Positions 53,734 through 61,543 of a stretch of 64,000 nt of DNA are shown piece by piece. Location of the stretch: the NCBI GenBank assembly GCA_964486455.1, contig CAZAMP010000003.1, positions 1 to 64,000 of the forward strand. Direction: 5' to 3'. This DNA comes from CAZAMP01 sp964486455 (GTDB lineage: Bacteria > Eisenbacteria > RBG-16-71-46 > CAZAMP01). Position 1 is the stretch's first letter. Each line of letters opens with the position of its first letter. The notes below the pieces were generated by a model. That model saw only the letters and a list, made by a program, of their open reading frames with translations. It made no database searches and was not told the DNA's origin. The position numbers and the translations under genes were made by a program.

Positions 53734-54324
53734 CTATTCCCCGCGGTCCAACCCGGAGGCATCCTGCTCGCTTCTGAAGAGTGAAATCTGCGGCGGCTCG
53801 AGGGGCAGTGCCAGCGCATTCAGTATCTCCGCCAACCAGGCATCCGGTTCGGTCTCCGACAGCCTATGGCAATCGATATCGAACTCGTCGATCAATGTGT
53901 CGATGATGGTGTCGATCCGCCCCTGAAACTCCGGTGCCGTGTCACGAACACCGTCAAACCGCGGGAGCATCAGGACCGGAACCTTGAAGAGCGTGTCGTA
54001 CGTCTTCATCCACTCGCTCACGAGCGCATCCAGGGCGGGGATTCGGCCCACCCTCTGAACCAAGTAGGCATAGTTGTCCAGGACCGCGCGATCACACACC
54101 ACGGCGTCATGATCGCGCACGGCGGAAATTTCGCTGGCAATCTGCGTGTGCAGAATCCAGCGTTGCGCATCGAGCGTCGTCTCGCGATTGAGCGGAAGAG
54201 GACACCGCCGCGCCACTTCCTTGACCAGATCCACATGCCGATCCAGCTTCTTGAGATGGGCGGCGAGCTGGTAGCAGAGCGTTGTCTTACCGGTTCCGTG
54301 GCTGCCGAGAAAGGCGACTTTCAT
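53734..54324 (-). CDS. P-loop NTPase/kinase (AAA_28/NadR-like)
   Basis: 196 aa from the ATG at 54324 (GAGGAGG 5 nt upstream). Walker A is GSHGTGKTT (K13). VVCDRAVLDNYAYL is a Walker-B/acidic segment typical of NadR-kinase or deoxynucleoside-kinase-like AAA_28 proteins. It is probably a small-molecule or RNA-end kinase. It lies 33 nt after a 52-aa basic protein gene and 1 nt before the 87-aa gene in the operon that ends with the nucleotidyltransferase. Confidence 0.82.
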   Translation of the reverse strand: MKVAFLGSHGTGKTTLCYQLAAHLKKLDRHVDLVKEVARRCPLPLNRETTLDAQRWILHTQIASEISAVRDHDAVVCDRAVLDNYAYLVQRVGRIPALDALVSEWMKTYDTLFKVPVLMLPRFDGVRDTAPEFQGRIDTIIDTLIDEFDIDCHRLSETEPDAWLAEILNALALPLEPPQISLFRSEQDASGLDRGE

Positions 54325-54357
54325 CTGATCCTCCTCAGCATCCGTGACATCGGACGA

Positions 54358-54516
54358 TTACGATGTCGCCGATGACTCCTCTTTCGGTTGGCTCTTTGCG
54401 GCTTTGCGCTTCGCCCTCTTGCCCGCGGCGATCTGCTCTTTGACCCGGGCCTTGGCGTTTTCCTTCTGACGTTTGCGACGTCGCTTCAGTTCTTTCAGCC
54501 GTTCGGAAAGCGGCAC
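54358..54516 (-). CDS. 52-aa highly basic small protein
   Basis: Begins at GTG (54516) with GAGGAGG 8 nt upstream. Almost the whole protein is a charged helix (SERLKELKRRRKRQKENAKA, then KEQIAAGKRAKRKAAKS) with an acidic end. Lys and Arg make up well over a third of it. Such proteins bind RNA, DNA or ribosomes; DUF6800-like Planctomycete proteins are similar in flavour. It is the first gene of the operon with the P-loop kinase and nucleotidyltransferase and has a promoter directly upstream. Confidence 0.7.
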   Translation of the reverse strand: MPLSERLKELKRRRKRQKENAKARVKEQIAAGKRAKRKAAKSQPKEESSATS

Positions 54517-54558
54517 AAGCAGTCCTCCTCTAAGGGTACATGGAATTGCCGGCTGCCG

Positions 54559-54587
54559 AGTATAGCGCGCCTGGGCGGCCCGCCAAA
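54559..54587 (-). promoter_or_regulatory. promoter of the basic-protein/kinase/nucleotidyltransferase operon
   Basis: On the minus strand TTTGGC (54582-54587), 17 bp, then TATACT (54559-54564) in the local context GCTATACT. The start codon follows 42 nt later. Confidence 0.55.
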
Positions 54588-54631
54588 CAGATTTTGACCG
54601 CCCCAGAGGCCGGTGATAGTCTGCGGCTCCT

Positions 54632-55681
54632 ATGACGAACGTCTCTGATTTCCGCAGCGACACCGTGACCCGGCCTACGGGCAACATGTTGCACGCCATG
54701 GCAACAGCAGAGCTGGGTGACGATGTGTTCAAAGATTGCCCGACGACGGCCGCGCTGGAGGCGGAGGCGGCCCAACTCTTTGGCAAGGATGCCGCCCTCT
54801 TCGTCCCCTCGGGCACCATGGGAAATCTCATCGCGACGCTCGTTCACACGAGCCCCGGCGACGAACTGCTGGTCGAGGAGAATTCTCACAGCTTCCGATT
54901 CGAGGCTGGGGGAGGCGCCGCGTACGGTGGCGTGCAGACCCGCACAATCCCATCCGATTTCGGTATCCCGTCCCTGACCGCCGTCGAGGATGCGATCCGT
55001 CCGGAAGACATCCACATGCCCCACACACGGCTCATGATCTATGAGAACACGAACAACATGGCGGGCGGGACGATCGTTCCACTCGAAGTGATGCAGGAAC
55101 TGCACCTTCTCGCTGCCGAGCGCGACGTGGCCGTGCATCTTGATGGGGCGCGCCTGTGGCATGCTCACGTCGAGACGGAGATCCCGCTGGCGGAGTATGC
55201 CGAGCAGGCGGAGTCGCTTCTCTGCTGCCTATCGAAGGGTCTCTCCGCGCCGGTGGGGTCGGTGCTACTCGGAAATCGCGCTTTCATCGAGGAAGCGCGA
55301 CGTGTGCGCAAGCGGCTCGGCGGTGGAATGCGGCAGGCCGGCGTTCTCGCGGCCGCAGGGCGAGTGGCGCTTGGGGAGATGGTCGATCGCTTGAAGGATG
55401 ATCATCAACGCGCGCACCGCTTCGCCGAGGAAATCTCGGACATTCCGGGCATCCTGATTGACCCATCGCGTGTGCAGACGAACATAGTTGTCTTCCGCTT
55501 GTCGGGCCCGAGACCTCAGTATGAGGAGTTCGTCGACTATGTCGGTGAGCGCGGGGTGCGCATAGTGAATCTCTGGAATGAGGGTGTTCGACTCGTAACT
55601 CACCGACACATCGACGATGAGGACATTGATCGGGCTGTGGAGGCCGTCTCCGCCGCGTCGGTCGAGAACGTCATCGGGTAG
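54632..55681 (+). CDS. ltaE: low-specificity L-threonine aldolase
   Basis: 349 aa PLP enzyme. Conserved features: DFRSDTVTRPT at the start, GDDVFKDCPTT, FVPSGTMGNL, HLDGARLWHA with the PLP-binding aspartate, and LSKGLSAPVGS with Schiff-base K202. It splits L-threonine or allo-threonine to glycine and acetaldehyde in the cytosol. Length is normal. It is a single gene, divergent from the small-protein operon, followed by a bidirectional terminator. Confidence 0.95.
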   Translation: MTNVSDFRSDTVTRPTGNMLHAMATAELGDDVFKDCPTTAALEAEAAQLFGKDAALFVPSGTMGNLIATLVHTSPGDELLVEENSHSFRFEAGGGAAYGGVQTRTIPSDFGIPSLTAVEDAIRPEDIHMPHTRLMIYENTNNMAGGTIVPLEVMQELHLLAAERDVAVHLDGARLWHAHVETEIPLAEYAEQAESLLCCLSKGLSAPVGSVLLGNRAFIEEARRVRKRLGGGMRQAGVLAAAGRVALGEMVDRLKDDHQRAHRFAEEISDIPGILIDPSRVQTNIVVFRLSGPRPQYEEFVDYVGERGVRIVNLWNEGVRLVTHRHIDDEDIDRAVEAVSAASVENVIG

Positions 55682-55746
55682 TGGAGATCGTCCGGTAGCC
55701 ATCAGCGAATGCCCGCGAGGGCGGCCGGGGCGTGATGATAGAGAAA

Positions 55747-55781
55747 ACGGCGGAGCCGATCGGTGTGATCGACTCCGCCGT
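55747..55781. terminator. bidirectional rho-independent terminator
   Basis: A 15-bp stem with one mismatch (ACGGCGGAG..CGATC / GATCG..CTCCGCCGT) and loop GGTGT. On the minus strand it is followed by TTTTC; on the plus strand by CCTGTTGTT. It serves convergent ltaE and hsp20. A second GC hairpin (GGGCCGC-GAT-GCGGCCC) follows at 55793-55809. Confidence 0.8.
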
Positions 55782-55852
55782 CCTGTTGTTACGGGCCGCG
55801 GATGCGGCCCGCGGGGGCATCTGGGCTGTTAATGCCGGGCTGTGAACTCCGG

Positions 55853-56278
55853 TTACTTGATCTCGATCGTTTGCGGCTTTGCCTCTTCGGCCTTCGGCAC
55901 GGCGATTTCGAGCACGCCGTCACTGTACGTAGCCTGGATGTCTTTCTTGGCCGCCCGGTTCCCGAGGCGGAAGCTTCTGACGAACTCGCCACGGAAGCGC
56001 TCGCTCCGCAGGAAGTTCTTCTCCGATTCTTCCTTCTCGGTCTTGCGGGTCCCTCGAACGATCAGATGATTGTTCTCGATGGAGATCGTGATGTCTTCTC
56101 GCTTTAGACCGGGGACGTCCAACCGGACGAGGTACTGCTCGTCCTCGTCGACGATGTCCGCCGGCGGCGCCCACTGGCCGGTTGAGCGATCCGAGAAGAA
56201 GTGGTTGAAGACGTCATCGAAATCCCAGCCATGCCGGGTCATCCGTCCCGTTGGTCTGCAGGTGTTTAGCGCGTTCAT
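55853..56278 (-). CDS. Hsp20 small heat-shock protein
   Basis: 141 aa from the ATG at 56278 (AGGAGG 9 nt upstream). The alpha-crystallin domain spans about 38-130 (PADIVDEDEQYLVRLDVPGL, FLRSERFRGEFVRSFRL, YSDGVLEIAVPK) and the C-terminal IxI anchoring motif is TIEIK. It is an ATP-independent holdase chaperone in the cytosol. No CIRCE element was found upstream; a long leader may carry thermosensor structure. Confidence 0.93.
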   Translation of the reverse strand: MNALNTCRPTGRMTRHGWDFDDVFNHFFSDRSTGQWAPPADIVDEDEQYLVRLDVPGLKREDITISIENNHLIVRGTRKTEKEESEKNFLRSERFRGEFVRSFRLGNRAAKKDIQATYSDGVLEIAVPKAEEAKPQTIEIK

Positions 56279-56583
56279 TTCTATTACCTCCTGTTTGCTT
56301 GTCTTGACTGGTGCCTGGTGCCTAAAATCCCATGTTCGATGTGGCGCGGGCCCTCGGTCCTTCCGGCGGGGCGCGCCGCCGCCCATCGAATAAGCAGGGC
56401 GTGTGCCATCGCCGCAGCTGAGCTGGTAGCGATGTATGTTATTGTTCTGAAAGGCTTAGACGCGATGACGTGCTGGACGAGGGCACTTGGGCGACCTAGG
56501 AGTGTTTCAAGTCGAAACGCTGTTGTTGATACGGTGTATTAAATTGAAACGTATCCATGTGGTGTTCAGATGAGGAGGGCAAA
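56279..56583. other. divergent region hsp20 / M20 peptidase
   Basis: About 305 bp, no gene. The right half is AT-rich with GAAAC repeats (GTTTC-AAGTC-GAAAC near 56506-56520) and TATTAAATT at 56535, a likely promoter region of the peptidase. Confidence 0.5.
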
Positions 56584-57960
56584 ATGGACGGGGATCTGAA
56601 CAGTCCGGTGGCGGACTACATCGAGCGTGAGCGGGAACGGTTCCTCAATGAGCTCGTTGCCTTCCTCAGGATCCCGAGTGTCTCCGCCGACGCGCGATAC
56701 AAGGACGATGTTCGGGCCGCCGCCGAGTACCTCTGTGCCCGGCTCGCCGAGCTGGACCTGAAAGCCTCGATCGAAGAAACGGCGGGCAATCCGGTCGTCT
56801 ACGCCGAATCCGAGCAGAACCCTGATCGACCGACGGTCCTGATCTATGGCCACTACGACGTCCAACCCCCGGATCCCATCGATCTTTGGGAGAGTGGGCC
56901 GTTCGAGCCGCGCATCGCCGACGGTCGGATCTATGCCCGCGGTGCGGCCGATGACAAGGGTCAGCTCTACGCGCACGTGAAGGCCGTCGAGGCCTATCGG
57001 AAGACCGGTACGCCGCTTCCGATCAACGTGAAGTTCATCGCCGAGGGCGAGGAGGAGATCGGCGGCCCTAGCCTACCGGCCTTCATCGATGCAAATCTGG
57101 AGCGGCTCAAGGCCGATGCCGTCGTTATCAGCGACGGATCGTTCTTCGGCGAGCATCCCTCGATTACGTACGGGCTCCGTGGGATCGTGATTCTCGAGGT
57201 CAACGTCTTTGGCCCCAAACAGGACATCCATTCGGGAATGTACGGCGGCGCGGTGGACAATCCCGCCATGGTCCTCGCCCGAATGCTGGCCCAGCTCCAT
57301 GACGAGAACGGCACGGTGCGCGTTCCCGGTTTCTACGACGATGTCCGAGTTCTTCCCGACGAGGATCGGCGGCGACTCGCGAATCTGCCTTTCGATGAGT
57401 CCGGCTTAACCGCCGGCGCCGGCGTGCCGGAGCTCGGTGGCGAGAAGCACTTGCCGGTGCTCGAGCGGCTCTGGACGCGGCCGACCCTTGAAATCAACGG
57501 CTTCACGTCTGGCTACAGCGGTGAAGGGTCGAAGACCATCATCCCGTCCCACGCGAACGCGAAGCTCAGCATGCGCTTGGTTCCTCACCAAACCCCCGAG
57601 ACGGTCGGCACATGCGTCGAGAAGTTCCTGAGGGAGATCTGCCCGCCCACGGTGCGGCTGGAGATCTCCGGCGGGCATGGGGCCCGCGCGGCACTCGTGC
57701 CGCACGACAGCCCGCCGATGCAGGCGGCCGCTCGTGCCATCACCAAGGGATTCGGCCAGGAACCCGTATTCGTGCTGGAAGGCGGGAGTATTCCCGTCGT
57801 CGTGGATTTCCACGAGCGTCTGGGGGCCCCCGTCGTGTTGATGAACTTCGGCAAGGGCGACGACAACGTGCACTCGCCAAACGAGAAACTCGACCTGGAC
57901 CACTTCTACGGGGGGATCAAGACCTCCGCCTACTTTCTCCGGGAGATGGCCGCCGGGTAG
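56584..57960 (+). CDS. M20-family dipeptidase (CNDP/PepV type)
   Basis: 458 aa from the ATG at 56584 (GAGGAGG 5 nt upstream). The metal site is clear: YGHYDVQPPDP (His and catalytic Asp), ARGAADDKGQ, EGEEEIGGPS (catalytic Glu and ligand), SDGSFFGEHPS. The dimerisation lid shows NVFGPKQDIHSGMYGGAVDNP, and the last histidine ligand is near DDNVHSPNEK. It hydrolyses dipeptides with two zinc ions in the cytosol. Its stop lies in TAGCCCG, like the repeat element ends, but the rest does not match. Confidence 0.94.
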   Translation: MDGDLNSPVADYIERERERFLNELVAFLRIPSVSADARYKDDVRAAAEYLCARLAELDLKASIEETAGNPVVYAESEQNPDRPTVLIYGHYDVQPPDPIDLWESGPFEPRIADGRIYARGAADDKGQLYAHVKAVEAYRKTGTPLPINVKFIAEGEEEIGGPSLPAFIDANLERLKADAVVISDGSFFGEHPSITYGLRGIVILEVNVFGPKQDIHSGMYGGAVDNPAMVLARMLAQLHDENGTVRVPGFYDDVRVLPDEDRRRLANLPFDESGLTAGAGVPELGGEKHLPVLERLWTRPTLEINGFTSGYSGEGSKTIIPSHANAKLSMRLVPHQTPETVGTCVEKFLREICPPTVRLEISGGHGARAALVPHDSPPMQAAARAITKGFGQEPVFVLEGGSIPVVVDFHERLGAPVVLMNFGKGDDNVHSPNEKLDLDHFYGGIKTSAYFLREMAAG

Positions 57961-58280
57961 CCCGATTCCGCAAGATTAAGTTTAGCTAGCTCTTCCGATG
58001 GCCGATGAAGCAATCGGGACGCATGGCGTCCCGTTGCGTTGGATGCGTATCGGAGGGAGCAGCACATCAACACCGACCGCTCACCGGCCGGTGATCTCCG
58101 CGTCGCTCGGCGATGGCCCGGGCGCAAACTCTTCGATCACGCCGCCACCTCAATCCAAACGAATGGACCCTGACAAACAGGAGGTGCACAGGGCGGTCGT
58201 TTCGCTAATGACGTCTCGGAAGTCTGTACCGAAGCAGTGTCCCCGCGTCTCTCCGGAGACGCACGATGGAGGAAAGGCCC
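57961..58280. other. leader region of the first WGxIK secreted protein
   Basis: 320 bp without a gene. It carries ACAGGAGGTG at 58177-58186, also found 99 nt before the paralogue, and an imperfect TCTCCGGAGA palindrome at 58251-58260. Confidence 0.5.
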
Positions 58281-58913
58281 ATGAAGAGTATTGCGCTTTG
58301 TTTGGCCGCGCTGATGGTTCCCGCATTGGCCCTCGCGGAAATCGACGTTGACGCGAGCATGAATCTACTGATCACACCCCCGAGCTACAGCGGGTGCGCG
58401 GACGAGCAATTCGACTGGATCGATGGGAGCGTATGCGCGGACCTGACGAGCACGGCCGTTGCCGGGTATTCGTTCGTCTGGGTGGTCGCCAGCGACGGGG
58501 AAAACTGGCCGGGCGGCATCGGCGGCATCCAGTTCGGGATCGAGTACACGGCGTCGGTGACCGGGTGGACGCTCTGCACCGGCGGACAGGAAGTGTCCGA
58601 AGACGGCTGGCCGGCGTCCGGCAAGGGCAACGCCGTCACGTGGGCCGGTGGCTGCTACGACCATGACGGTGGAAACGCGCGCGTTGGGTTCTTCTCGCTG
58701 GAGGATGGGGCCACGGGCGGCATGACTATCACGGCCGATCCCCGCACCGGTGACGCCATGTATTCCGACTGTGTTCCGGCGAGTAGCCTGTTCTGCCCGG
58801 AAAACCTCGGTTGGGACGAAGATTTCTCGGACGGGATAGCGCCGAACTGCGACACCTGTCCGGGGACCCCGACACGTGAGACGACCTGGGGCAGGATCAA
58901 GGACCGCTTCTAG
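58281..58913 (+). CDS. secreted Cys-rich protein with WGxIK tail, paralogue 1
   Basis: 210 aa from the ATG at 58281 (GGAGG 8 nt upstream) with a signal peptide (MKSIALCLAALMVPALALA). The mature part is Gly/Trp-rich with paired cysteines: ITPPSYSGCA, GIGGIQFGIEY, WTLCTGGQE, WAGGCYDHD, YSDCVPASSLFC, CDTCPG. It ends ETTWGRIKDRF. Nearly half of its positions match the protein at 59389. No known family was recognised; the fold is probably a beta-sandwich. Probably extracellular. Confidence 0.75.
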   Translation: MKSIALCLAALMVPALALAEIDVDASMNLLITPPSYSGCADEQFDWIDGSVCADLTSTAVAGYSFVWVVASDGENWPGGIGGIQFGIEYTASVTGWTLCTGGQEVSEDGWPASGKGNAVTWAGGCYDHDGGNARVGFFSLEDGATGGMTITADPRTGDAMYSDCVPASSLFCPENLGWDEDFSDGIAPNCDTCPGTPTRETTWGRIKDRF

Positions 58914-58927
58914 CCCAACCCTTCCTT

Positions 58928-58973
58928 GACGGCCCGGACCGCGGCGATGGAGACATCCCGTGGATGGGCCGTC
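58928..58973 (+). terminator. long-loop hairpin after paralogue 1
   Basis: GACGGCCC ... GGGCCGTC, 8-bp perfect stem with a 30-nt partly structured loop, 12 nt after the stop. Confidence 0.4.
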
Positions 58974-59064
58974 CGTTTGCCGGTTACCTCTTTTCAGACA
59001 AGGACTTCGGCAACTCGGGCCGGGCCGAAGGTCCGCCGCCCGAGGAATCGCCCTGACGCGATCC

Positions 59065-59093
59065 TTGAAACCTCTCATAACTTGTTGTATCAT
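59065..59093 (+). promoter_or_regulatory. promoter P1
   Basis: TTGAAA, 17-bp spacer, TATCAT. Good sigma-70-like match. Confidence 0.6.
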
Positions 59094-59152
59094 AATCCAG
59101 TAAGAGACTTGCCAGGGGCCGGCGGTGGCGTAGGTGCTTCTGGTTTTGCAGG

Positions 59153-59182
59153 TTGCATCGACGACCCCCAGTCTGCTATAAT
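59153..59182 (+). promoter_or_regulatory. promoter P2, extended -10
   Basis: TTGCAT, 18-bp spacer, TGC-TATAAT. The extended -10 is perfect. About 200 nt of leader follow. Confidence 0.7.
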
Positions 59183-59280
59183 TCACGTGCTTTAGGTAGT
59201 CATACCAGCGGGCGTGGCCTATTGGCGTGGGGTGCGACTCGCGTATGATTGAGCAAGAAGAAGCACACGTTGGTTCATTG

Positions 59281-59290
59281 ACAGGAGGTG
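59281..59290 (+). promoter_or_regulatory. conserved SD-like leader element
   Basis: ACAGGAGGTG, a near-perfect anti-SD match 99 nt before the start codon. The same ten bases lie 95 nt before paralogue 1. It does not serve a visible ORF of any size, so a ribosome-standby or stability role is possible. Confidence 0.45.
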
Positions 59291-59388
59291 TACAGCAAGT
59301 ATCGCTTCGGTATTGAAGCAGCAACGGGTGAGATCTAAGCGCTTGGTAATTGCATCTCTCGGGTAAGCAATCGTTGGAGGAAAGACAC

Positions 59389-60018
59389 ATGAAACGTTTT
59401 GCGCTGTGTCTTGTCGCGTTGATGTTGCCGGTGGTGGCCTTCGCCCAGAGTGACGGAAACGCGAACATTAACATCGTCATCACGGAACCGGATTACTCCG
59501 GTTGTGCCGGCCCGTGGCCTGCCATTCTTGAAGGCATGGACTGCGAGGACCTCGTGAGCGCGCCTTGGCCGGGTCAGGCTTGGGTGTGGGTTGTCATGAG
59601 CGATGGCGACATGTACCCAGACGGACTCGGTGGAATCCAGTTCGGTATCGAGCATGAGAAGGCACTGCAGGGCTGGAGCCTGTGCACGGGCGGTTCCGAG
59701 ATTCCTGAGGACGGATGGCCGAACTCGGGTACCGGAAATGCTGCCACTTGGGGTGGCGGCTGCTACTACCCGCCTGGCGAAAACGCCGTGGTTGGTGTGT
59801 TCCCGGTGACAGACGGCTCTGCGGGCTGGATGGACATCATCGGTGATCCGCGCATCGGCGGCGAAGCCCTCTGGTCCGACTGTGTTCCGGTCAGCCAGTA
59901 CTTCTATCTGGATCTGCTCGGTGGCCTGGACAACTCGGTCGGTGGCGATCCCAACTGCGACGAGGTCACGACTCCGACCATCGACAGCAGCTGGGGCCAG
60001 ATCAAGGCTCACTATTAG
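59389..60018 (+). CDS. secreted Cys-rich protein with WGxIK tail, paralogue 2
   Basis: 209 aa from the ATG at 59389 (GGAGG 9 nt upstream) with a signal peptide (MKRFALCLVALMLPVVAFA). It shares ITEPDYSGCA, GLGGIQFGIEHE, WSLCTGGSE, GNAATWGGGCY and WSDCVPVSQYF with paralogue 1, and ends DSSWGQIKAHY. Strong promoters, good ribosome binding site and a textbook terminator make it look highly expressed. No family recognised; a surface or extracellular structural or binding role is inferred. Confidence 0.8.
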   Translation: MKRFALCLVALMLPVVAFAQSDGNANINIVITEPDYSGCAGPWPAILEGMDCEDLVSAPWPGQAWVWVVMSDGDMYPDGLGGIQFGIEHEKALQGWSLCTGGSEIPEDGWPNSGTGNAATWGGGCYYPPGENAVVGVFPVTDGSAGWMDIIGDPRIGGEALWSDCVPVSQYFYLDLLGGLDNSVGGDPNCDEVTTPTIDSSWGQIKAHY

Positions 60019-60055
60019 TCGAGATCTGGGTTTCACACTCCATGTGTGAATCTTT

Positions 60056-60087
60056 CGGCGGCTCTCTTCGGAGGGCCGCCGTTTTTT
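60056..60087 (+). terminator. strong rho-independent terminator
   Basis: An 11-bp stem with a TTCG tetraloop (60056-60066 / 60071-60081) followed by TTTTTT. It ends the paralogue-2 transcript 38 nt after the stop. Confidence 0.95.
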
Positions 60088-60313
60088 GTGGCGTCGAATA
60101 TGCCCCGACGTTCGCAGTTCCCCCGCCGCATCCCCGCCCTGATCCTAGTGCCCCGATCGAGAAATTCGCCACATATCTCATCGGTCCTCGCGGCCCCCGG
60201 CTTCGTTGCTCCTCCTTGACGTACGTCGTTGATACGCCTCGTCGTCGCGTCTCGCCGGGGAACCACGAAGGGCTCGCTGAAATGTGCACCGAATCCCACA
60301 ACCGGGACACTAG

Positions 60314-60342
60314 CTGACAACACTTATGTGACGTGCTATACC
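60314..60342 (+). promoter_or_regulatory. promoter of the barrel/lipoprotein operon
   Basis: CTGACA, 17-bp spacer, TGC-TATACC; the start codon lies 33 nt downstream of the -10 box. Confidence 0.65.
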
Positions 60343-60374
60343 GTCCGATAGCCACATGTAGGGAGATGTCCACA

Positions 60375-60941
60375 ATGGCGCCAATCGAAAGAACGGTTCG
60401 TCTCGTCCTCGTCGCGCTGGTCGGCTTGATGTTGATGCCGGCCGTTGCCGCCGCCGACCGGCCGTCAGTGGGTGGCTTCGTGGGGTACTTCAGCCCGGTT
60501 GCTCAGGACGACGCCGATGCCGACATCGTATACGGCGCGAAGGTGCGCCTGCCGATCCGCTCGATGCTCAGTCTGGAAGGCGGCTTCGCCTACAACGAGA
60601 TGGGGATCGACGAGTTCAGGGTCCGCGGGCAGACTCAGGAGGTCCGCTCCTGGGTCGTCGCCGCGACAACGCTGTCACTAACGATCGGACGCGGCTTCGG
60701 GGAGATCGGAACGCATCCCTACGTCAGCCTTGGCGCGGGATACTACTTTCTCCGGAAGGACGAGATCCCGGACTCCGATCGACTCGGGTTTCGTGGGGCG
60801 ATTGGAATCGAGTTCTTGGTGCGCGAGGACGTTTCCTTCGATCTAGGCGTTACCACCGACCGTGTCTCTGTCGAGCAGGGCGGCGCGCGCGCGATACACA
60901 GTGTTCGGATCGGTTTGAACTACTTCCTGGGCACGCTCTAG
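60375..60941 (+). CDS. small outer-membrane beta-barrel protein
   Basis: 188 aa from the ATG at 60375 (GGGAG 9 nt upstream), with a signal peptide (APIERTVRLVLVALVGLMLM ... AAA). The mature part has eight or so amphipathic strands (SVGGFVGYFSPV, VYGAKVRLPIRSMLSLEGGF, PYVSLGAGYYFLRK, IGIEFLVREDVSFDLGV, SVRIGLNYFLGTL), as in OmpA/OmpX-like eight-stranded barrels. It overlaps the lipoprotein gene region closely. Function unknown; structural or adhesive role likely. Confidence 0.78.
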   Translation: MAPIERTVRLVLVALVGLMLMPAVAAADRPSVGGFVGYFSPVAQDDADADIVYGAKVRLPIRSMLSLEGGFAYNEMGIDEFRVRGQTQEVRSWVVAATTLSLTIGRGFGEIGTHPYVSLGAGYYFLRKDEIPDSDRLGFRGAIGIEFLVREDVSFDLGVTTDRVSVEQGGARAIHSVRIGLNYFLGTL

Positions 60942-60949
60942 TGGAGGGG

Positions 60950-61519
60950 ATGGTGGCGCGAAGCGGTTTCACTCGGGTGGGTCTCGTGGGGATGGCCGCT
61001 CTGGCATGCGCCGTCGGCCTGTCGATACTCCCGGGATGTCTGGGAAGCACGTTCGCCCGCTACACGGTGGAAGTGGAGGAGTTTCAATCGTGGTGGGGGC
61101 TCGATCCGATCGACTACTCGGATCCGGATTCGCTGATTCCCTCCGAAGTGCCCATCACGTCCCAGGTCGCGTCGATCGCGGACGGAGGGGCGGACGGCAT
61201 CTCCGAGGCGACACTCTTCCTCCAGATCCAGAATGCCACATCCAATGAGGTCAAGGCCGTCGTCTACGCGCATCAGACGGAGATCTTCGATATCGACGAC
61301 CTCCTCACCCGTGGTGTGCAGATTACGCGACCCCTTTTGGTCGGCGCGCAAAGCGCGCGGCAGATCGATGCGCGCAACTACCCGGATGTCGCGATGAACA
61401 TCGACACGCTTCTGGAATTCATTGCCGCGGGGAACTTCTATCTCTACGTCGTCGGTGAGGTCCAACCGTTTCTTGTCCGGGCCAACGCGCCGGCGATCAG
61501 CATCATCGTGATCGAGTAG
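60950..61519 (+). CDS. lipoprotein of unknown function
   Basis: 189 aa. Start at ATG 60950 or GTG 60953; GGAGGGG is right before, so the exact codon is uncertain. It has a lipobox SILPGC, then a mature part with an N-terminal SWWGLDPIDYSDPDS segment and a beta-rich domain (EATLFLQIQNATSNEVKAVV, FYLYVVGEVQPFLVRA). It starts 8 nt after the barrel stop, so the two are co-translated. Probably an envelope partner of the barrel. No family recognised. Confidence 0.72.
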   Translation: MVARSGFTRVGLVGMAALACAVGLSILPGCLGSTFARYTVEVEEFQSWWGLDPIDYSDPDSLIPSEVPITSQVASIADGGADGISEATLFLQIQNATSNEVKAVVYAHQTEIFDIDDLLTRGVQITRPLLVGAQSARQIDARNYPDVAMNIDTLLEFIAAGNFYLYVVGEVQPFLVRANAPAISIIVIE

Positions 61520-61523
61520 GCAG

Positions 61524-61543
61524 CTGATGAGACTTGCGGGCTA
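61524..61543. repeat. solo end of the inverted-repeat element
   Basis: CTGATGAGACTTGCGGGCTA matches the right end of the 183-bp element at 16 of 20 positions. Its last three bases are again the TAG stop of the minus-strand gene. Together with AGCCCG just inside, it forms CGGGCT-AA-AGCCCG (61537-61550), a likely terminator stem. Confidence 0.55.

Larger units (their letters stand above)
58914..59388. other. 475-bp leader with tandem promoters
   Basis: No gene. It contains two well-formed promoters (59065 and 59153), a third weaker TTGACA (59278) and the leader element at 59281, all pointing at the protein that starts at 59389. This suggests high and layered expression. Confidence 0.6.
60019..60374. 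other. intergenic region with terminator and promoter
   Basis: 356 bp, no gene. It contains a small hairpin (TTCACAC / GTGTGAA, 60031-60049), the terminator at 60056 and the promoter at 60314. Confidence 0.6.

Noticed and set aside
57956..57964. TAGCCCG at the M20 stop as another repeat-element end
   Set aside because: Only seven bases match; the following TTCTCACCAG part is absent.
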